Origin: JBLRWS01 sp047921075
GTDB taxonomy: Bacteria; Bacteroidota; Rhodothermia; Balneolales; Balneolaceae
Length of the DNA: 14,977 nucleotides
Reading direction: 5' to 3'
Assembly: GCA_047921075.1 (NCBI GenBank)
Contig: JBLRWS010000056.1
Location: 1-14,977 of the forward strand
Positions within the stretch are counted from its first letter, which is position 1, and each line of letters opens with the position of its first letter. The notes beneath the pieces were generated by a model. The model worked only from the letters and a program-made list of their open reading frames with translations. It was not told the DNA's origin and did not search any database. Positions 7,141 through 14,977 of this stretch are shown piece by piece. Position numbers and translations under genes: made by a program.

Positions 7141-7311
7141 AACCGATATTTAAAAAACCCATTCCATGATTTTATTCTCGGTCTTTACCATTTTGCATCA
7201 GCTTACAGCCAATTGGAATATCGCACAGGAGTGTATGAAGGCCATATCAAAGGCTTCTCACAACCTCCTGCAAACGAGTGGATTAAATCGGTAAAAAAAG
7301 CGAGCATATAA
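7141..7311 (+). other. Short open frame without a start, possible gene remnant
   Basis: Directly after the stop of paralogue 4, in the same frame, 56 sense codons run to a stop at 7309-7311. The later part has a protein-like look (SQLEYRTGVYEGHIKGF, then NEWIKSVKKAS). There is no in-frame ATG, no ribosome site, and no family that I recognise. It could be the tail of a deleted gene or chance. Confidence 0.2.
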
Positions 7312-7327
7312 CATCAGAATAAAGTAG

Positions 7328-7347
7328 TTTATTATCATGATAGTAAA
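7328..7347. promoter_or_regulatory. 20-bp imperfect dyad upstream of the RND efflux module
   Basis: TTTATTATCATGATAGTAAA is symmetric at nine of ten base pairs, around a perfect TATCATGATA core; only 7332/7343 do not match. It lies 61 bases before the GTG start of the first permease, in the 268-base gap (7141-7408) that has no confident gene. Placement suits an operator for a TetR- or MarR-type repressor, families that often control RND pumps, but no regulator gene is in the window. No clear terminator for the propeller gene and no confident promoter box were seen in the gap. Confidence 0.4.
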
Positions 7348-7408
7348 AAAGAAACTGTCTTCATCTATCCATTCGTACGTTGTGTAGAGAATCAAACAGG
7401 AACGCATT

Positions 7409-10400
7409 GTGCTATTAAATCGCCCCATTACATCCTATATCCTTATTCTGGCCGCGTTTATTTTTGGCGGGCTGGCACTGAGTGAGTTGTCGGTAGATCT
7501 GCTGCCGGATGTCGATTCGCCCAATCTGGTGGTGCGTACCGACTGGCAGGGCGCCTCGCCTCGCGAGGTGGAAACCCGCATTAACGAGCGTCTGGAGGCA
7601 ATACTAAGCACGGTACCCGGAGTGGATCGTGTGCACGGATTCGCTCAGCAGGGACAGAGTGTCATCTACCTGAGCTTTCGATGGGGCCACAATATGGACC
7701 TCGCGTTTTTAAATGTCCGCGAAAAGCTGGATCAGGTTCAGTACGCCCTGCCGGAGGAATCATCCCGTCCGCAGCTTATTTTTAATACCACGGCCGACGA
7801 ACCGATTGCGGTACTGGCCGTTACCTCCAAAACGAGGCCCAACAGCGAGTTTGATACACGCCTGTCGCTGAAGCGCTGGGCCGAACAAGTGCTTTCGCGC
7901 CGGCTGGAGCAGGCCGAGGGAATTGCACAGGTGGTGCCGGTGGGCGCTGTGGAGCCGGAGGTGGAGATCCGCTACCTGCCTCGCGAACTCGATCGGTTCG
8001 GGCTCACCATTGGTCAGGTGCAAAACATTGTGCAGCAGTCGAACCGGTTCAGCCGAACCGGCGAAATCCGCGACGGGTGGTACCGCTATTCGATGAAGGT
8101 GGAGAGCCGCATCCGCGAGCTCGACGATCTTCTCTCCATCCCGCTGCTGCGAATGGGGCAGGGGCGTATTCTTACACTGGGCGAAGTGGCGGAGGTCTCG
8201 CTGGTGGAGTCCGATCCCCGCTCGTTTGCACTGCTCGATGGGGAACAGGTGCTGAACATGCTGGTGAAAAAGGAGTTTGGAAGCAACACCGTGGAGGTGT
8301 TCGATACCATGATGCCGCTCATCGAACAGCTCCGCGCACAGTATCCCGATATCGGTATTGAAGTGCTGCGCGAGGATGCTACCTTCATCCGCAAGGCGAT
8401 TCAGAACCTGCTGCAAACGCTTCTTATCGGGGGTGTTCTCGCCTTTCTGGTGCTCTTCGCCTTTTTGAACGATATCCGCACGCCGTTTACGATCGGGATT
8501 GCCATACCGGTCTCTATTTTCCTCACCTTTTTTGTGATGTTCGGCGCCGATATTCAGCTCAACATTGTGTCGCTGAGCGGGCTCACGCTGGGCATCGGCC
8601 TGCTGCTCGACAACGCCATTGTGGTGCTTGAAAACATCAACCGCCACATGCCGGCTGCGCCGTCGGTAAAACGGGCCGCTGCGGTAGGCACGAAAGAGAT
8701 TGCACTGGCTATTTCGGCCTCCACCTTTACCACCATTTCGGTGTTTCTGCCGCTGATCTTTCTGGGCGGTTTTGAAGGCGCTTTTTTCAAAGATCAGGCG
8801 TTTACGCTCTCCATCAGCCTGCTGGCGTCGCTGCTTGTGGCCCTGGTTATATTGCCGGTTCTGGTGGTGCAAATTCTGGAGCGGCGTGCCCTCAAGCAGA
8901 AGGGAAGCGGCGAACTGAATACGCGTCCCTTTTTCGACAAGATGCTGAACCTGTACGAGCGCAGCCTGCAGCGGGTGCTCGACCGGCCACTTACCGTGCT
9001 GGTACTTTCGGTGCTGCTCATCGGGATGGCTCTCTATGCCGCCGTGATGGTGCCAAAAACCATGCTTCCTGATGATGAGCCGTCGTTTGTGAGCTACTCG
9101 ATTCAGCTTCCGGGCAATACCGCACTGCAATCTTCGCGGCAGGCGGCCGAAGCGCTGCGGTTCCGGTTAATCAACGCGCGGCTTGGCCATGGCCGCATCC
9201 AGATGGAAGGCGGCTTTACCGATCAGACCAATCTGGCCAACCTCTCGCGCGAAGGGCTGCACAAATTTCGGGTGTCGGTGCCGGTAAACGGTTTTTCGGA
9301 AGCGGAGAAGGTAGAGCAGGTCATGCGCGATTTTGACGACGATTTTCCCGGATGGACAGTAACCCGCATCCCCGAAACACAAAGCTGGAGCTCGCTGATC
9401 GGCGCCGATCAGCCGCCGATACTGTTCCGGCTGGTGGGTATGGACCGCACAGTGAGTGAAGCGCGATCGACCGATCTAATGGCACAGTTCCGTGAGGCCG
9501 GTATTCCGGTAGAGCTGCGTAAACAGTACGAACAGGAGGTGGAAACCTGGAACATCCGGTTCCGCAGCGACCGCCTGATGCAGCTGGGCATCTCAGAAAC
9601 AGACGTCATCCGCTATCTGGAATCGATCACCCGGGGCAGCTACGTTACCGACTGGAACCGGCAGGACGAGCGTATTGAGGTGCGTCTGCTGGGCGATCAG
9701 ATTCAGGTGTACAATCCCGAAGAGATTACCATGCGCCTGGGCCGGCGCGAAATACCACTCACCTATATTGCGGATGTGGTTCGCGCATCGGAACCGGAGC
9801 AGCTCGAACGGGTGAACCAGACTCCCGTGCTCTCGTATGTGGCCGACTGGGAGCTGGCCGACTGGTGGTGGAACCGTGGCCGTACTATGAACACGGTGCA
9901 GGATTTTATGCGCGAACACGGTATGGAAGTGCAAGTGGCCGGCAACGCCATTATGGTGCAAAGCCTCATGCTCGATATGGCCCGGCTGCTTGGCCTCAGT
10001 ATTCTCATTATCTACATTATTCTGGCCGTGCAGTTCGAAAATCTCAAATATCCGGCCATCATCATTTTTGCGGTGCCGTTTGCCTGGGTCGGCTCGTTGA
10101 TTATGATGCAGCTGACCGGTATCGGCCTCAATGCGATGTCGTTTATGGGGGTTCTTATTTTGACCGGAATTGCCGTAAATGATTCTATCTTAAAGGTCGA
10201 TTTTATGCGTCGCTATCTGGCTGAAACAGGCCGGCTTCGGGAAGCGATTGAGCTGGCCGGAAAGCATCGTTTCCGTCCGGTCGTAATGACCAGTATCACC
10301 ACTATTTTGGGGCTTGTTCCCATGCTCATTCCGTTTGGCGAAGGCTACGCCTTTCGGCAGGCGCTGGCGGTTTCTCTAATGGGAGGTCTCATCACAAGCA

Positions 10401-10483
10401 CAATTTTAACCCTCTATCTGATTCCGCTCATTTTTAAATGGCTCGAAAAAGATCGGCCCGTGGAATCCGTTGAACGTACATAA
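7409..10483 (+). CDS. RND efflux permease 1 (HAE1-like)
   Basis: This inner-membrane RND pump subunit of 1024 residues (AcrB is 1049) is predicted to export small molecules using proton influx. The start is GTG at 7409 with AGGA at 7398-7401, seven bases upstream; an in-frame stop at 7385-7387 limits the frame. The layout is TM1 at about 7-27, the V-D-L-L-P-D-V motif at 29-35, a first porter loop to about 330, TM2-TM6 at about 331-490, an amphipathic link, TM7 near 527-548, a second porter loop to about 850, and TM8-TM12 to about 1011. TM4 reads LLLDNAIVVLEN (Asp401-Asn402) where AcrB has Asp-Asp. In TM10, Asn924-Asp925 occupies the place of the AcrB Lys-Asn pair. Arg956 in the RP motif of TM11 is kept. 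The adaptor gene starts 12 bases after its stop. The substrate is unknown. Confidence 0.93.
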   Translation: MLLNRPITSYILILAAFIFGGLALSELSVDLLPDVDSPNLVVRTDWQGASPREVETRINERLEAILSTVPGVDRVHGFAQQGQSVIYLSFRWGHNMDLAFLNVREKLDQVQYALPEESSRPQLIFNTTADEPIAVLAVTSKTRPNSEFDTRLSLKRWAEQVLSRRLEQAEGIAQVVPVGAVEPEVEIRYLPRELDRFGLTIGQVQNIVQQSNRFSRTGEIRDGWYRYSMKVESRIRELDDLLSIPLLRMGQGRILTLGEVAEVSLVESDPRSFALLDGEQVLNMLVKKEFGSNTVEVFDTMMPLIEQLRAQYPDIGIEVLREDATFIRKAIQNLLQTLLIGGVLAFLVLFAFLNDIRTPFTIGIAIPVSIFLTFFVMFGADIQLNIVSLSGLTLGIGLLLDNAIVVLENINRHMPAAPSVKRAAAVGTKEIALAISASTFTTISVFLPLIFLGGFEGAFFKDQAFTLSISLLASLLVALVILPVLVVQILERRALKQKGSGELNTRPFFDKMLNLYERSLQRVLDRPLTVLVLSVLLIGMALYAAVMVPKTMLPDDEPSFVSYSIQLPGNTALQSSRQAAEALRFRLINARLGHGRIQMEGGFTDQTNLANLSREGLHKFRVSVPVNGFSEAEKVEQVMRDFDDDFPGWTVTRIPETQSWSSLIGADQPPILFRLVGMDRTVSEARSTDLMAQFREAGIPVELRKQYEQEVETWNIRFRSDRLMQLGISETDVIRYLESITRGSYVTDWNRQDERIEVRLLGDQIQVYNPEEITMRLGRREIPLTYIADVVRASEPEQLERVNQTPVLSYVADWELADWWWNRGRTMNTVQDFMREHGMEVQVAGNAIMVQSLMLDMARLLGLSILIIYIILAVQFENLKYPAIIIFAVPFAWVGSLIMMQLTGIGLNAMSFMGVLILTGIAVNDSILKVDFMRRYLAETGRLREAIELAGKHRFRPVVMTSITTILGLVPMLIPFGEGYAFRQALAVSLMGGLITSTILTLYLIPLIFKWLEKDRPVESVERT

Positions 10484-10495
10484 CCTTATCATTTT

Positions 10496-11596
10496 ATGAA
10501 GATGCAAAGATCGTATCTGTTTATTGCAATGTTGTTTCTGCTGCTGGCCGCCGGCTGTACCGGAGAGGATGGACCGGAACGCCCAGAGGTGGAAGATGAT
10601 GCCGATGTGCGCCCGGAGGTGATCTTCACCGTAGCGGATAATCGGAACATCAGTATTTTCATTGAAAGCCAGGGGGTGGTAGAAGCCGCTCGTGAGTTTG
10701 TGGTTCGTACCCGCATCAGCGGCTTTGTGCAGCACGCCAACCTGGACGATGGCCTTCGCGTGCGGGAAGGAGAGACGCTTTTACAATTCGACCAGAATGA
10801 ATGGAAGTTTCAGCTGCAACAGGCCGAAAATGAGTACGAATCGGCACTGGTCGCCTACAATATTGAGCAGCGGCAACGACGCGCCCGTAACGGTGGCAAC
10901 AGCCAGTCCGACGGAGATCAAATGGTGCGCATAAGCACCGGACTGGCCGATGCCGAACTCGCTCTGGAGCGCGCCCGGCTGGATATGAGCTACACACAGA
11001 TAAATGCTCCGTTTGGCGGTGAGCTGTCTGTTCCCGAGCGGACGGTACCCGGTACCTATGTAACGTCCGGTACCGAGCTTGGGCGGTTGATCGACGACCG
11101 CACGGTGCTGATTCGCTTTGACGTGCTGGAAGCCGAGGTAAACCGTTTGCGGGCCGGCATGCCGGTAGAGTTGCGATCACCCGCCGGCGACCGGCTCGAG
11201 GGCGCCATCCGGTCGGTATCGCCCCGGATCGACCCCGACTCCAAGACGGGCCAGGTGCTGGTAGAAGTGGATAACCGCAACCGGACTCTGCGGCCGGGCA
11301 TGACGGTAGAGGGCCGCATCGAAATTGAATCGCACAGCGGTACACGTATTCCGCGATCGGCCATTCTGGAACGCGACGGCGGACGCACCCTGCTGTTTAA
11401 ATTGAACAACGAGATTGTGGAATGGATCTATGTAGATCCGATTCACGCAACCTCCGAATGGGCCGTGATTGATCACGCAGATGTTGCCCCCGGCGACACG
11501 ATTGCGACCGGTCAGCACTTTGCCCTGAGCCATCTGCAGCCGATCATTCCCCGTATGAGCGGCGCTATCGTGCAGGAAGGAAGCGGGGTAGATTAA
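10496..11596 (+). CDS. RND periplasmic adaptor (membrane fusion protein), lipoprotein
   Basis: This adaptor is predicted to bridge an RND permease and an outer-membrane channel in the periplasm. It has 366 residues; the signal is MKMQR, a hydrophobic run, then L-A-A-G-C with Cys21, so it should be lipid-anchored like AcrA and MexA. An ATG at 10502 is an alternative start. A first half-lipoyl segment (residues about 66-100, ISGFV...LRVREGETLLQFD), a short alpha-hairpin (about 100-165) with an inserted low-complexity polar stretch at 127-142, and a second half-lipoyl segment (YTQINAPFGGEL at about 166-177, then V.PGTYV) follow in order. Next come a beta-barrel domain (about 203-280, with LRPGMTVEGRI) and a membrane-proximal domain to about 350. 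It sits between two permease genes as the only adaptor present, so it probably serves both. The short hairpin suggests contact with a TolC-like channel encoded elsewhere. Confidence 0.92.
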   Translation: MKMQRSYLFIAMLFLLLAAGCTGEDGPERPEVEDDADVRPEVIFTVADNRNISIFIESQGVVEAAREFVVRTRISGFVQHANLDDGLRVREGETLLQFDQNEWKFQLQQAENEYESALVAYNIEQRQRRARNGGNSQSDGDQMVRISTGLADAELALERARLDMSYTQINAPFGGELSVPERTVPGTYVTSGTELGRLIDDRTVLIRFDVLEAEVNRLRAGMPVELRSPAGDRLEGAIRSVSPRIDPDSKTGQVLVEVDNRNRTLRPGMTVEGRIEIESHSGTRIPRSAILERDGGRTLLFKLNNEIVEWIYVDPIHATSEWAVIDHADVAPGDTIATGQHFALSHLQPIIPRMSGAIVQEGSGVD

Positions 11597-11605
11597 CGTG
11601 AGCAG

Positions 11606-11758
11606 GTGAAAGAAAGTGAAAAGGCAAAAGTGAAAAACAGGGACAGGTATTGAACGTCCCCTATTTCATGGATGTATTAACGGGCGGTAACTTATAAGAA
11701 TCCAAACCCTATGAATCCTTACACCATCACTCTGAAATTCTAATTTTTCACTTTTCAC
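11606..11758. repeat. Oppositely oriented GTGAAAA repeats in the permease 2 leader
   Basis: The 171-base gap between adaptor and permease 2 has GTGAAAG at 11606-11612 and GTGAAAA at 11616-11622 and 11630-11636. The reverse complement TTTTCAC occurs twice in tandem at 11745-11751 and 11752-11758, ending nine bases before the ATG. A perfect 12-bp inverted repeat pairs 11626-11637 with 11744-11755. A smaller stem lies between them: GGGAC at 11640-11644 with GTCCC at 11656-11660. The transcript leader could fold and cover the start of permease 2, or the units could be protein-binding sites or a dispersed intergenic repeat. No gene is seen in this gap. Confidence 0.5.
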
Positions 11759-11767
11759 ATTTTCCCA

Positions 11768-14700
11768 ATGAAAGAAATTTTCCGCCGCAAATACTTTATC
11801 TCTCTCAGCTACATGCTTGTGATATTGGTAGGAGTAGTGGCGTGGCAGAATATCCCGCTCGAGATGGCGCCCGATCTGCGGTTGCCGTCCATTACGGTGC
11901 AGTATAACTGGGGCAGTACCTCGCCGGAGGTGATGGAGCAGGAGATTACCCGGCGGGTAGAGGGGGCCGCCACGCGGTTGCGCAATGTGGAGCGGATTCG
12001 GTCGGTCTCGCAGGAGGGGCGATCGTCGGTAACCATTACCTTTGAGCAACAGACCCCGGTCGAATACCGGATTTTGGAACTTCAGGAGTATCTGTTTGGC
12101 CTGCGTGATGACTTCCCGCCCGAGGTGCGTCAGCCGCGAATAACACGCTCCATCCCGCAGGAGCTGCAAGAGCAGGAGACGTTTATGGCCTACTCCCTCA
12201 GCGGCGAGCGCTCCAGCCGCGAGCTGTTTCAGATGGCCGAGCGGCAGATTCGCCTGCGTATGCTGGGCATGGATGGCATTGCCGATGTGGAGGTTCGCGG
12301 GGCAGAAGATCCTGCGCTGGTCATCCGGTTTAATACCACGCTCACCGAGCGGCTCGGTATCGATACCAGCGCCATTTTGCAACAGATTCGCCGCGATCTG
12401 AACTGGCACTCCAGCGGATTTCTGGAATCATCAGGCAGCCGCCGCAGTATGCTGCTTCCCCCCCGATTTGACGATATCGAAGAAATTCGATCCATGCGTG
12501 TGCAGGTGCCCAATTCCAACCGCCAAATTGAGCTGCGGCAAATTGCCGACGTGGTGGTGGAAGACTATCCGGTGCGGAGCATTAAACGGCTGAACGGCAA
12601 ACCGGCCATCAGTCTCACCTTTGTGCGGGAGCCGGGCTCCGACGCCATCCGTCTGGCCGAACAGGTACGCAGCGAAATGGAACAAATTGGCGCTGTGATG
12701 CCGCCCGACATCTTTATCCAGCTGGAACGCGATTCTACCGACGATCTGCGTCAGCAATTTGGCGATTTGCAGTACCAATCGGCTTTCAGTCTGCTGGCGG
12801 TGTTTTTGGTTCTGCTGCTTTTTATCCGCCGGTTTCGGGCGCCTTTTGTGATTCTCGGAAGCATCTTCTTTTCGCTGCTCATGAGCCTGAGCATCCTCTT
12901 TTTTATGAACTACACGCTAAATGTGCTCACCCTGGCCGGGCTTACCGTAGCGCTGGGTATGATCATCGACAACGCCGTGGTGGTGTTTGAGCAGCTGAAC
13001 CCCAAACTGCCACCCACCCGCGAGCGTCGGCTCGAGCACATCCGCCGGGAACTGCCGCATACGCTGGTGCCTGTGTTTGGCAGTACGCTTACCACGGTCG
13101 GTATCTTTATACCTCTCTTTTTTGCGATGGAAGAGCTTCAGCTTTTTCTGGTACCGCTGGCGGTGGCGCTCACCCTTACGCTGGTCTCGTCGGTGCTGGT
13201 GGCCCTGAGCTGGATTCCCTACTCCCTTATCTGGCTGGTGCCCTCGGCGGCACAGGAGAAGCGCAAAAGGTTTTCCGAAAAGGTATCGGCGTGGATCAAC
13301 CGCACGCTCTATCGCACCTTTTACTGGCGCCATAAATTGCGCTGGGCATTTTACCTCGGGTTGATTGCGGTGTTTGGCGTTCCGCTGTTTGCCATCGAAG
13401 AGCCCGATTGGGAAGAGACCCGGTGGCCGGAGTTTACACAAGCCTATTTCGATAATCGGAGCGATATTGACCCGGTTATCGGCGGGCTCACGTATCGGTT
13501 CTTTAACGAAACCTACTTCGGTACGCCGTGGGGCGGCAGGGCGCAGGAACGGATCTTTATCAATATTCGGGTACCACAGGGCACACCGATGGACGAGATT
13601 GACAAAATGGCCCGTAGTTTTGAAACCATCGCAATGCCCTACAGCGAAGCGTTCGACTACTTTGAGACCACGGTATCGGAGCACAGCGGAGCGCGGCTCA
13701 TCTTCTACATTAAGGATGAGTACCTGTTTAAATTTGAGCCGTATCAGTTTTACAATGAAGCGGTATTTTTGTCTGCCCGAACCGGCAACTCCGCGATTTC
13801 GGTGTCGGGATTGGGTGACGGGCACTCCACCGGCAGCCTCGGTTCGTCTGTATCGGGCCAGCGCATTCAGCTGCGTGGATTCTCGTATGATGAACTGCTG
13901 GAACTGGCAGAAGATATCTCCCGCCGTATGAAGCGCAATCCGCGGGTACGCGAAGTGGATATCCATACCAGTGGATTTTGGGGGCAAACCAACCTGTTTC
14001 AATATGTTCTCGATCTGGATAATGAACGCATTGCCCTGAAAGATCTCGATCGTATGGCGGTACTCGATGCTATTCAGCTCGATGTAAACCCAACCAATAT
14101 TCAGGGGCAGGTAGAGCTTGCTGGAGACCGCTACTATCTGATCGGCCAAAACCAGGCCATTACGGAGTATGAAGAAGATTTTATGCAACGGGCGCGATCG
14201 GCACGTAATACCCTCTTTACGATGGATGAAATTGCCACCCTGAGCCGTGAACGCACTCTCCCGCAGGTGATCCGGGAAGACCAATCGTATCAACGCACCG
14301 TCACGGTCGACTTTTTGGGTCCGCCGCGGCTGGCCACCAGCTATATTGAGTCGGTGCTGGATGAAGTGCCCGTTCCGGTGGGCGCATCCATCGAGTTCCG
14401 CCGCGGATTTTTCTCGTGGGGCCAGACCGATCAGGTTCGCAACTACCTGCTGCTGTTAGCCCTCACCATTTTGAGTGTGTGGATGATTGTATCGGCCCTG
14501 CTCGAGAGCTGGCGCGATCCGCTGGTGGTTTTGCTGGCCATTCCGCTGAGCCTGATCGGGGTGATGGCAGGAGCGCTTTATCACGATATAAATTTTGACC
14601 AGGGGGCGATTGCCGGTACGTTGCTGGCTGTGGGTGTGGTGGTAAATAATTCCATTCTACTCATTCATGAAAAACAGCGGACCAGGCGGCAGGGAATTTA

Positions 14701-14920
14701 CGGTCTGCGAAGCTGGGTGCAGGTGTACCGGAATAAAATACGTACGGTGATGATTACCTCACTCACCACCATTGGCGGACTGATGCCGCTGATCTTTATC
14801 GGAGACAATGCGTTTTGGAGCGACCTTGCCATTGTGGTAGCATGGGGCCTCGGTATCAGCCTGACGTTAATTGTGATGCTGATGGGCGTTTGGGAGAAGC
14901 CGGTGAAGGAGGTGGGTTGA
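11768..14920 (+). CDS. RND efflux permease 2
   Basis: This second RND inner-membrane pump subunit has 1050 residues, with ATG at 11768 and no Shine-Dalgarno. TM1 is at about 11-27, then L-E-M-A-P-D at 31-36, the first porter loop to about 335, TM2-TM6 at about 336-492, TM7 near 525-543, the second porter loop to about 890, and TM8-TM12 to about 1041. TM4 carries MIIDNAVVVFEQ (Asp401-Asn402). TM10 carries VVVNNSILLIHE, with Asn960-Asn961 where AcrB has Lys-Asn. Arg992 in TM11 is present. The second porter loop has Gly/Ser-rich and aromatic stretches (about 675-697 and 735-745) not obvious in permease 1, and TM12 ends abruptly with a very short tail. The two permeases share only scattered family motifs, so this is not a recent duplicate. 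It probably works with the preceding adaptor, alone or as a heterotrimer with permease 1. Confidence 0.93.
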   Translation: MKEIFRRKYFISLSYMLVILVGVVAWQNIPLEMAPDLRLPSITVQYNWGSTSPEVMEQEITRRVEGAATRLRNVERIRSVSQEGRSSVTITFEQQTPVEYRILELQEYLFGLRDDFPPEVRQPRITRSIPQELQEQETFMAYSLSGERSSRELFQMAERQIRLRMLGMDGIADVEVRGAEDPALVIRFNTTLTERLGIDTSAILQQIRRDLNWHSSGFLESSGSRRSMLLPPRFDDIEEIRSMRVQVPNSNRQIELRQIADVVVEDYPVRSIKRLNGKPAISLTFVREPGSDAIRLAEQVRSEMEQIGAVMPPDIFIQLERDSTDDLRQQFGDLQYQSAFSLLAVFLVLLLFIRRFRAPFVILGSIFFSLLMSLSILFFMNYTLNVLTLAGLTVALGMIIDNAVVVFEQLNPKLPPTRERRLEHIRRELPHTLVPVFGSTLTTVGIFIPLFFAMEELQLFLVPLAVALTLTLVSSVLVALSWIPYSLIWLVPSAAQEKRKRFSEKVSAWINRTLYRTFYWRHKLRWAFYLGLIAVFGVPLFAIEEPDWEETRWPEFTQAYFDNRSDIDPVIGGLTYRFFNETYFGTPWGGRAQERIFINIRVPQGTPMDEIDKMARSFETIAMPYSEAFDYFETTVSEHSGARLIFYIKDEYLFKFEPYQFYNEAVFLSARTGNSAISVSGLGDGHSTGSLGSSVSGQRIQLRGFSYDELLELAEDISRRMKRNPRVREVDIHTSGFWGQTNLFQYVLDLDNERIALKDLDRMAVLDAIQLDVNPTNIQGQVELAGDRYYLIGQNQAITEYEEDFMQRARSARNTLFTMDEIATLSRERTLPQVIREDQSYQRTVTVDFLGPPRLATSYIESVLDEVPVPVGASIEFRRGFFSWGQTDQVRNYLLLLALTILSVWMIVSALLESWRDPLVVLLAIPLSLIGVMAGALYHDINFDQGAIAGTLLAVGVVVNNSILLIHEKQRTRRQGIYGLRSWVQVYRNKIRTVMITSLTTIGGLMPLIFIGDNAFWSDLAIVVAWGLGISLTLIVMLMGVWEKPVKEVG

Positions 14921-14927
14921 GCGGGCT

Positions 14928-14977
14928 TTATTTCAGCTCCAGAACTTGCAGCAGCGGGTTGCTGCCGAGGCTCAATT
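14928..14977 (-). CDS. Possible C-terminal end of a converging gene, cut by the window edge
   Basis: Reading the minus strand from the right edge, an open frame gives LSLGSNPLLQVLELK and then a TAA at 14930-14928. It would end seven bases from the stop of permease 2, tail to tail. The sequence looks protein-like, but 15 codons are too few to name a family or to be sure that it is coding. Confidence 0.35.
   Translation of the reverse strand, partial: LSLGSNPLLQVLELK

Noticed and set aside
7760..9130. Long minus-strand open frame of 456 codons
   Set aside because: It lies antisense to permease 1, its product is rich in His, Gln and Arg with no family motif, and the plus-strand frame is clearly the real gene.
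13365..13931. Overlapping plus-strand frame of 188 codons
   Set aside because: It lies entirely inside permease 2 in another frame, with Arg/Ser-rich low-quality sequence.
12917..14293. Long minus-strand open frame of 458 codons
   Set aside because: It lies antisense to permease 2 and has no recognisable domains; it is a by-product of codon bias on the coding strand.
1..14977. CRISPR array, tRNA, rRNA, insertion sequence or attachment site
   Set aside because: No regular spaced repeats, cloverleaf, transposase-like frame or terminal repeats were found in any part of the window.

Overview
The window suggests a Gram-negative, mid-GC bacterium of the Bacteroidota/Balneolota type. This rests on the pile-up of six-bladed beta-propeller lipoproteins with a GxGxGPGEF motif, on starts that mostly lack a Shine-Dalgarno sequence but follow A-rich leaders, and on good lipoboxes ahead of Cys. 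The phylum is an inference; no rRNA or other marker is present.

Left part (1-7140). A small cysteine-rich peptide frame at the left edge ends two bases before a beta-propeller lipoprotein gene, which overlaps or nearly abuts a second, noticeably AT-rich propeller gene. A C-terminal stump of a further propeller gene follows. A sodium:solute symporter (SSS family) gene on the minus strand converges on the stump. It diverges from a third propeller gene across a 209-base intergenic region that holds a perfect 14-bp palindrome. A fourth propeller lipoprotein gene follows in the same direction after a leader with a hairpin. This is a local paralogue cluster of four intact propellers and one relic.

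Middle (7141-7408). This 268-base gap holds a 20-bp imperfect operator-like dyad and a short open frame of unclear meaning, with no confident gene.

Right part (7409-14920). An RND efflux module reads left to right: permease 1, lipoprotein periplasmic adaptor, permease 2. The permeases are only distantly similar to each other and share one adaptor, which recalls heteromeric MdtBC-type pumps. No outer-membrane TolC-like channel is in the window. Both permeases carry Asp-Asn rather than Asp-Asp in TM4 and lack the usual TM10 lysine. The leader before permease 2 holds oppositely oriented GTGAAAA repeats. A possible C-terminus of a converging gene lies at the right edge.

The best candidate for something new is the left edge. 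The cysteine-rich peptide has mirror-symmetric Cys spacing (3-10-13-10-3) that would suit a disulfide-stapled helical hairpin, and it is genetically coupled to beta-propeller lipoproteins. This resembles the pairing of Cys-containing NVEALA peptides with propeller lipoproteins in Bacteroides, but the sequence itself is not an evident NVEALA member. Its true N-terminus may lie outside the window.
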